Shown piece by piece: positions 56,261 through 64,000 of a stretch of 64,000 nt of DNA; positions within the stretch are counted from its first letter, which is position 1; the number at the start of each line of letters is the position of its first letter. The position numbers and the translations under genes were made by a program. The notes beneath the pieces are model-generated. The model saw nothing but the letters and a program-made list of their open reading frames with translations, did no database searches and was not told the origin of the DNA. This DNA is from Talinum fruticosum (taxonomy: Eukaryota > Streptophyta > Magnoliopsida > Caryophyllales > Talinaceae): NCBI GenBank assembly GCA_021018815.1, contig JAITYX010000016.1, positions 3,301,001 to 3,365,000 of the forward strand. The letters run 5' to 3'.

Positions 56261-56270
56261 TATTTATATA
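56261..56270 (-). promoter_or_regulatory. TATA box of the DUF1645 gene
   Basis: The minus strand reads TATATAAATA. Transcription would begin near 56230-56240, which excludes the upstream ATG at 56251 and gives a leader of about 115 nt before 56119. Confidence 0.6.
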
Positions 56271-56849
56271 GTGTTGACTAGAGATGGGATAAATGCTGTG
56301 TTTGTGGTTGAAATGTTTGTTTCTTGCATTTTTGTTTGTGTATTTTGTTTTTCTTGTTTTACATCTTCCCCTCTCTTTTAAAATTTGGTTGGTAGTTCTT
56401 GTACATAATTCTAAAATTTTATGGGTGGGTGGGTTGGTATATGCCATATGGGCCAACCCATGTCTAATATCACGTTTACTAAACAAATTTGGTTCTTTTT
56501 TAAGGTTTTTTTTTAGAGTATATCGATTTTGTGAATAACACATCAATGAAAAAGATATAAGAAGTAATATTTTTTAATATAAAATTTAATAGAATAATTT
56601 TTTATATATATTTTTTTTGTATATTTAAGATATTTTATGATAAAATTTAAGAGAGGTTATTGATTTTTTCCTCTATTTTTACTATTAAAATTTAAAAGTT
56701 GATATGAATTTTTGGTGGCTTATTTAATATTTGTTTAATTCATAGTCATGTACTAGACCCAGTTGATGAGCTAAGAATGAAGTTTGAAGACGCATTAGGG
56801 GAATTGCTTGGCCTAATGTTGAAGAATTCTATAAGTTAAAAGATGATAT

Positions 56850-56889
<40 letters not shown>

Positions 56890-57214
56890 CTTTAAATAAA
56901 ATTTTGATATGTTTGTAGTTGATAATGACTAAAGCTCAATGTTTGTAAGTTGTAATTATTGTTTGTCCTAGCCCCTAATGACTTATAAACTTAGCTTAAT
57001 CAATGTGGTTAGAGAATCTACGTACCTGGAATATGTTGATTTTATAGGTAATATTACGAGATATAGAGACAAGAAAAATACATCATGAAAAAATTATGTA
57101 AAAGAAAAACAAAATAAATTCATCCTTGACAATGCTTTCTATTTCAAACACAACCCGGCCATAGAAGTTCAAACTTTAGCACCAACAAAATGAAAAATTA
57201 GGGTTTTAACTTTT
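56271..57214. other. AT-rich intergenic DNA with a TA microsatellite
   Basis: (TA)n at 56855-56887. No gene is supported. Confidence 0.6.
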
Positions 57215-57681
57215 AGGGTTTGTTTGGGTGGATAGTATGGGAGTAAGTATTCCACATTCTTTTTGTTTGAGAGTAAGATTAAGAGTATAAATAGAAGTTG
57301 AAAGAAGTAACTCTTACTGCCCTCAACTTTTTATATTTGTATTTTTTTATTTGGAGGGTAAAGAGAAGTAATGACGATTATTTCATGCATTTACACCCAC
57401 AAATCCACATATAATATATTTCAATCTATTTAATGAGGGTAAATGTGTCAATTTATTTATTTACTCTTATTCTTTCAAACAAGAATATATCTTTACTCTC
57501 ATCAAATTTCCGAATAAGGGACAACTCATTTTTATTTATCTTCTCTTACTCTTACTCCTCTTCACTCTTATTTGCTTAGCATTCATGAAAAAAAAAACTA
57601 AATAGCAAACTGTTTATTTACCTTCAGAAACACAGTACAAGTTTCTTTATGTAATGTAATGTCTCTTAACCAAATGACCCC
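57215..57681. mobile_element. Foldback-type MITE, about 467 bp
   Basis: The left end AGGGTTTGTTTGGGTGG and the right end in reverse complement TTGGGGTCATTTGGTTAAG form weak terminal inverted repeats. Just inside, GAGAGTAAGATTAAGAGTAT on the left pairs with the CTCTTACTCTTACTCC type sequence on the right. The borders and superfamily (hAT-like) are uncertain. Confidence 0.45.
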
Positions 57682-59032
57682 AAATGAGACAAATGAAATA
57701 GACCCTTTACTATTTTTTATTTTTATTATGATTGTGAAAGTGATGAATTTTTTTTTACAAAAATAAAATTAAAATCCTTGATAGCAGCATTTGATTGGTA
57801 CAGAGCTTAAATTTTATTTTGTTTATTCAAAAAAACAAGTGGCAGCTGGTGGTGTTATGATTGATGTTTCAGATTGGGATAAGACACAGAATTTTGAATT
57901 CAAAAGGATGTATCACACACAAATCATTGGAACTATTTTTCTATAAAACTTGACATTTTGACTTCAAAGTTCAAAGTGGCCTGCCTTCTGCATAGACCAA
58001 GGATTCTCCACTCACCTCAGCACCTAAATATTACCCTTCCTTCTGCACTCCAAGTTATCACAAAAGTTTTAAGATTTACAAATTTTGTATAAAAATGTGT
58101 AATTTTTAGATTAATTTTTTCAAATGCATGTAACCTGACTAATTATAGTATCCGCTAAAACGTTTACAGACATTAAAATAAAATTTGAAATTTTTTGGCT
58201 GAGAATTACATAGAATGTTATTTTTTTGTTCACTGAAAGCTAAGTATACTATTTTATAATTTAATATAGATTTCAATGTATCGGGTAAACTACTTAAAAA
58301 TGCAAATTAGTGTCGGCCATATAAAATCCAAAATCTAACTTGATTTAGAAGAGTCAACATGGACTCAGATACATCAAATAAAATAATAAAGTCAAAATCA
58401 GTTTTTGTCAATTCTGATTATCTTTACCACATTGCAGGCTACACAAGAGAAGCCCACCTGAGGGTGGAAGATTGTCAACTTTGGCTTGCAGTTGCAGATA
58501 ATGATGTGATATTTTAGCTTTCAAGGTATCCCAACGTTGAACGAGTAAGCTTTGTGGATGTTATCATCCTGCATTTTATTGACTACAAATAAACAAAGTA
58601 ATAACTGCATGATATTTTTATTTTTTATGAAAATCAAAGAAAAAAATAAACAAAGGCTAGCTTGGAATCAAGCCCGATTCGGGCATGGATTGAACTAAAT
58701 TGACCTGAACCGAGATTGGACAACCCAGTCCATCGATAAGGAATAAGGATGGTTAATTCCGCGTTCTGGCCTCTGCAACTCTCAGCTCAGATCCAGTATT
58801 GGGGCAATTAAGGTAAAGCACACAGTAAGATTACTTGAGCAGAAGAAAAAGAACAAATGAATGATTAGTGCTCAGGTGAAACATATCAAAAACTGTCTGA
58901 GCGAAATGCTGTGCTACCAAAATTTGCACAGGGATCACAACGATGCATCCTGTGGTTCAACCAACTAAAAGGAAAATTTCAAAATGGAAAGTTGAGACTA
59001 TTTATTTACACCTATAGAAGCAGAAAAAAGAC
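57682..59032. other. Intergenic spacer and 3' flank of the sulfotransferase gene
   Basis: AT-rich to about 58430, then more mixed composition. No supported gene or RNA. Confidence 0.55.
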
Positions 59033-62000
59033 CTACAATCTATAATCTGCGTGGAGAAAGCTCTCAAACTCAGTTCCATTGAGAGTCCTTTGAACATCAT
59101 CCCAGTTAGCTACATGTTCAGAGAAGGAACCTTTGTGTATCTTCACTTGTCTGCTCGTTAAGTTCATCCTTGGAACTCTCAAAAATCTTGAACATCTAAT
59201 AATTTCTGCAGAATATCATGTAACGAATATTCATATCCAAATCTGAATTCAAAGCCAACTTAGAATTCATACAAGAGTCGCCAAGGCAGGGTTGGGGCCC
59301 GGGGGTCAAATGAAGCAGCAATAGACTTGAAATGCAGAGAGGCTAGTTTTGTTGACCCAAGATTTTAAACAAACACAGCACACACTGTTGACTGCCAACT
59401 GCCACATTTAAAGGAAGTAGAGGACACTTGAAAGCAAGATTTTGTTTTAAAAAGAATATACCAAACACGAATCTTTCAATTCTTTAAAAGTTGGACATGA
59501 AAGAACATTATTCTACATTGATTTTCAAGATGAAAACTATGGATGCATTTTGATAAAGAATTAAAGATCCTTTGGAAGCTAGATGCTTTGAAAAACATGA
59601 AGCTACAAAAGTGTCATTTTAAAAAACTATGCTTGATATACTTCTATACTGGATGGTAACAAAAAAATAACTTCCGCATATGGAGTGTCGAAGAGGTGGA
59701 ACTATGTTCAGGGTACGCAGGGTAGGAAGGGAAGGATAGTAATGTGCACTGTGCATGCTCCTAAGTAGAAAGAGCTGGTAAAATTCAACCATTTTATCAA
59801 TCTTTCATTCTGAATTTTGGTTCTAATTAAATATCCTGCAAATTTTTTAAATCTCACTCTAGAATGGCTCAAACCATGATATCTAAAACTGTGATTTTTA
59901 AAGTTCACAACTTTTATTAAAAACCACTCTAGAAAGACCTGCCATTGAGGCACACGCTAGCTTAAACAAGTATCCGTGTTTGGCAGGAGTCAAGGAGACA
60001 TACTGTAGTGTTCTTCAGTACATCCTCATAGTAGAGCACAATGTGCCGGGTGCTATTGAAAACCCCTAAAGCCTTTGTCATCGTCTTCTGGACTTGCTTG
60101 AGCTCACGCATCAATGTTGTGGTATTTATGACAGGTTTGTAACTTGCAAGTATCTCAGCCTGAAACAATTTAGGAAGAAACATATAAAAATATTCATATA
60201 TTTTCCCAAACAAAAGAAAAACCATCTACAGGCACAATTGTCTGAGGTTGTAGGGGAAAGTCGACTGAAAAGGATGGGAGATGGGAGGTGCAAACCTCAC
60301 GGGCTGAATGGGTGTGAGATTTATGCGTCCCATTTAACAGCTTAAAATCACGGTCATAAGTGTTTGCAAGTATAGAGATCATCCGCCGTAGAAGATTTCT
60401 TCTGAAGAGAAAAATCAAAGAGACTCCTTGTGCTTTAAAATATTCAAGTATTTCTTCATGATTCTGCATTAAACCCTGCACAACCATATTTCCATGAGGT
60501 GATTAAAACTGCAGCACACTAAAACGTATACAAAAGTTAAGCCTAAATAAATAATAAGAGGCAGCATATTCATCTGGAGTTTTCAGTTTCAATAAAGACT
60601 AAGCTGCACTATGCAAAAGGATCCATCTATCTGGGACCAGATTTAAGAAGCCTAAACAAAAGCCGACCAACATCCTGGAATAATCTTCAAATACTTGAAC
60701 AGAAACATTCAGCTAATAAACAGTTCCTGCATTAAGGGATCCTTAACTAGAATTTTGCCTTGGGATTGACGCCATTGAGATCAAATGTGGCAGTGGGACA
60801 CAGATAATGCATTAAGGGCAAGTAACTTATGCGCGCAGTAAATGAGACGTTCATAGTCTTTATTAGCATGTACATTTCTTTATGCTGAACAATGTTAACA
60901 ACTGTAGAATTTATCTTGCCTTTCTCCGGTTGTTGCTAGCCTAATACATGAAATATGCCTTATACCTTCAACTGACCCGAACACAACTTACATATCTATG
61001 ACTCAACCTCCAAACGAAAGAAAAGGTGTAACAAAGAAACAGTTCTTGGTTGTTAGCTAGACTTTTCTTCCAACTTGCCAGCTATGCCACCAAAAAGGTT
61101 ACTAATGCCTTGCAACAACCGGTCAATGTGAATCATGCTGAAGCCAGGTCTACGAATGCCACTAACTCACATACAGGAAAAAAGGAGTTCAAAGACCACA
61201 CACCAGCCCTGGCAGAATTGACCTAGATGTCCTTAGTCTACTGTTTGATTACAGTGCCTAATAAACACACAGCTCAAAAGAAGGATATGTCATTCATTCA
61301 AGAAAAACATTCAGCAGATATCCTATTAGATCAGCCCATACCGTGACTAATAATAATAAGAGTTGTAAAACTCAAAGGGATCAAACAATCTTATGGAAAT
61401 TGCTCCTCCCCCCTTCCTCACCAACAAAGGCAAAGGCAAATTGCAAAACTAAAGAAAATAGTTCCCTCCTGTCAGCTCCAGCTAAGAGTATAAAATCCTC
61501 TCAATGTCGAAGCTATCTAATTTTTTGTACTGCAAACAAAAAGATGTTTATAGCCTTACAATATTGCAATTTTCTAATCACTCAGAAACGTAGTCCACTG
61601 AAAATTTGCACTGAGGTTATCACCATTGAACAACTCAAATAATATATAAAGCAAAAGAAATTCAGTAACAAGATGCAAAAAAGGAGATCACAATGCACAG
61701 CAGAACCTTCAAAATGAAACCCTCTTTCTACCATAAAATAAAAGGAAAAATAAAAAATACCCCAGCAACTTCAAATATATTCCACATATACACCCCCTTT
61801 GATAGACTGGGGAGGGGGTGGAAAAGAGAGGAAGAAGAGGACTAGGAAAGGAAAAAAAAGGCTGCATATATTATGCCTTCATTCACATACTGCAGTAGGA
61901 AATTGCAGCAAACTTGCAACACCGAATGGATTTTTGTGTATACAGTTTAGCAAGTCAAATGTCTTTCACCCAGAAAGAAGTTTAAGCTTGAGGAATCCTC

Positions 62001-63874
62001 ATCCAATTAGCACGCAGAAATGATAAGGATCAAGAACAAAGATCCCATCCCACCCTGGGAATCATTATCGCACATTATGGTCAGCATACAAAATGTTTAC
62101 AAACAAAGCCCTAGTCCAAAAGCATGTGAAAATTCGATCAAATAAAATGTAATCAAATCAGCGTTTTCTTGACATCTTTAACACAATGAGAACAGAAACT
62201 TGCTCTCGTATTTTTGTCAACTGTCGAGTTATATCATACCGAACAATTGTACTTTTTGATTCTTTGGAGAAAAGGGATAACATCACTAAGGTAATTGCTC
62301 ACACAATAGAAACAAAACCAGCAAAATCAACAATTGCCTAAATAATAACTTCATCTCAAGTAGCAAGAAGAGGAATAGTTGGCATTTCATTGTGTAAAAG
62401 TCAGTGGTGATTGACAAAAGACAGATTATCGAAAATTGAGATTAATTGTGATCCTATATGTGTTGTTTCAGAAGGAATGCGAGTCACTTAGTCATCTACT
62501 TTTTGCTGTTAGTATACAATGATAGTCTTCCATCGACTACTAGCTGATCTATTCCATGTGAGTTGGAGTGATTGGCAGGAAATGTTTTCAAAGAACAGGG
62601 GAAGGAAGAGAAAAGTTAGACTCTTATGTGGGTCTTACAGTGATCCTCTATAGTTGCTGGCAGGAGAGAACTAGAAGAATTTTCCTAAATACTCAGAGGC
62701 ACTGTTTTCAGTTAATTACTGATTGAGATAGGCCAGTACTCAGTCAATTCAGATGAGTAAATATGTGGGTATTTATCGGGTATATCCACAGGGTAGACCC
62801 TGAGTGACATACGTAATGTGTTGTTGCTGATTGAATAAAATAGATTACTAACATTCTACCAAACAAATAAAAAAATTCACTAATGAAACACGTAATGAGG
62901 GTAAGACTGCATGTTGACTTCTACCTTCTAAAAGCATTCAAACTATACTGTTGTTTTGAATTAGATTGTAAAGAAAAGCAGTGCAAATCTATGCCTCAAG
63001 AACACAATGCTTCTTAAGGTAAACATTCAAACCTAAAATATGTGTCAAATCATCCACTTTGGAACAATACAAAACAATTTGGAGATTTTTTGAACCTTTT
63101 AATTCTCTGTATTTTGGAAGCATTTTCACTAATGTCCTATCATCTAGAAGTGCAAGATCCATAACCAACAAAGGAGGTATGATTTTAGTTAGTCCATGAT
63201 AATGAGAATGCAAAAAGTGGATTCCTGATGTGTTTTTATCACCAAAGTACGCAGAAGCAACAGTTTTAAAAATTGAAAAGCGAGGAGAAGCATAAATTAT
63301 AAATACAACTCACTTGGTTAAGCATCCATTTCAAGCCAACCGCAGCTGTGCATTCATTCTTTGAAGCACTACTTAGCCAATCTAGGTTATAGAGCTTGTC
63401 AAGATTCTCAATGATTGTTGATGCATTGGCCCTCCTAACTTTGACAGAAAATATCTCCCCATTTGAACTCACATTCATATGACTATTCAGTAAGGTCTCA
63501 AACCATCCACTACCAGATCTTTGGGTGGATAATATAGCGAAGTACCGAACTGGATGGCAAGCGCATTCAGCCCTGTAAAAGCACAAGTCAGTGTACTCGG
63601 AAATCCAGATAAAGTATAATCTCTTAAGCAAAAGAAGTAGTACGTACCTGCTATAAGTAACAGGTTTAGGATAATGCACATAAGGAACTTCCCACTCTTC
63701 AATATTAGGTTTTGCACATGGCTTCTCGCTTATTTGAACATTCATGAAAAATGCAGCATTACCAATGCTAAATTGCTTCAGACATATGAAACAAATGTAG
63801 ACACCACAGACCATGACAAACACCAAGACTGCCAGCCTCAACATGAAAGAGGACTTTTTGGGCACCAATATTTC
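59033..63874 (-). CDS. NodH-like sulfotransferase / P-loop NTPase family membrane protein, 5' end outside the window
   Basis: A probable Golgi type II membrane protein of the sulfotransferase fold, similar to what I recall of Arabidopsis At2g15730. The substrate is unknown. Exons seen, in transcript order: 63648-63874, 63314-63572, 60296-60475, 60004-60159, 59033-59205. The first exon lies beyond the right edge: a clean acceptor CTACAG precedes 63874 and family members have a short N-terminal exon. In order: a membrane anchor (MLRLAVLVFVMVCGVYICFI), PNIEEWEVPYVHYPKPVTYS, the PAPS-binding loop RYFAILSTQRSGSGWFETLL, NVSSNGEIFSV, the 3'-phosphate-binding part IFLFRRNLLRRMISILANTY, HIVLYYEDVLKN, and VKIHKGSFSEHVANWDDVQ near the end. 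The last exon has a frame break at 59181-59185. Intron 63313-60476 is 2.8 kb. Confidence 0.88.
59181..59185 (-). other. Apparent one-base deletion in the sulfotransferase last exon
   Basis: The coding strand reads GTTCAAGATTTTTGAGAG and stops. With six T instead of five it reads D-V-Q-D-F-L-R-V-P-R-M, matching the family, and the exon becomes 174 bp with the stop in place. Confidence 0.85.
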
Positions 63875-64000
63875 CTGTAGTTATATAGTTACCAAGGTGT
63901 TAATAGGGACCCAGGACACACATTTATGCAATAACACATAGGACATTTCTCCGACATAGTAGCTCTGTTGTTTACTTGTTCTATTGAACACGAAAACTGT
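63875..64000. other. Intron of the sulfotransferase gene, continuing past the window
   Basis: Sequence upstream of the acceptor for the exon at 63874. It holds no obvious match to the expected short first exon. Confidence 0.5.

Noticed and set aside
4626..59205. Reading the frame-broken genes as true pseudogenes
   Set aside because: Splice sites, phases and protein conservation are intact on both sides of every break, with only one missing base each; decay would have left mixed lesions.
1..64000. CRISPR arrays, operons, phage or bacterial defence systems
   Set aside because: The sequence is plant nuclear DNA; no regularly spaced direct repeats with unique spacers and no prokaryotic gene layout were seen.

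Overview
The window is nuclear DNA of a flowering plant, most likely a eudicot. It has AT-rich intergenic DNA, genes split by mostly GT-AG introns, a nuclear tRNA-Ile with a type 2 (split) Pol III promoter, CT-rich leaders, microsatellites and several MITE-like insertions. The encoded proteins are plant-specific families or plant forms of conserved ones. I cannot name the species from the sequence.

Layout from left to right. 1-2142: a MITE end cut by the window edge, a GGT-rich tract and AT-rich DNA. 2143-5819 (+): La-related protein 6 with a PAM2 motif. 6808-6881 (+): tRNA-Ile(AAU). 7924-8373 (+): a small single-pass membrane protein of unknown function. 8374-12687: intergenic, with a 431-bp MITE. 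12688-15609 (+): cyclophilin-40. 15610-21094: a repeat-rich gap with a 494-bp element flanked by a perfect 10-bp duplication. 21095-26802 (+): a CDPK-related kinase. 28392-33722 (-): a CLC-e-type chloride channel/transporter, convergent with the kinase. 36351-38603 (+): a P-class PPR protein, EMB2745-like. 42393-43760 (-): a domesticated PIF/Harbinger transposase, divergent from 44311-47866 (+): the ZOP1 zinc-finger/OCRE splicing factor. 47867-54961: repeat-rich DNA with a nested CGGGTT-rich insertion, a TTGTAAG-rich MITE and an RNase H-like fragment. 54962-56119 (-): a DUF1645 protein. 59033-63874 (-): a NodH-like sulfotransferase whose 5' end lies beyond the window.

The genes are ordinary housekeeping and regulatory loci rather than one pathway. 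They act in RNA binding and splicing (LARP6, ZOP1, PPR), HSP90-linked development (CYP40), signalling (CRK), plastid ion transport (CLC-e) and Golgi sulfation (NodH-like). No operon-like or defence cluster is present.

Two window-scale patterns stand out. First, four conserved genes carry seven apparent one-base deletions, most placeable in short homopolymers. In every case adding back one base restores both the conserved protein and the intron phases, which points to consensus error rather than decay. Second, from memory of Arabidopsis loci, the gene order interleaves two segments: LARP6C/CRK2/PIF-transposase on chromosome 3, and SQN/DUF1645/NodH-like on chromosome 2. That is what an unfractionated ancestral block would look like.
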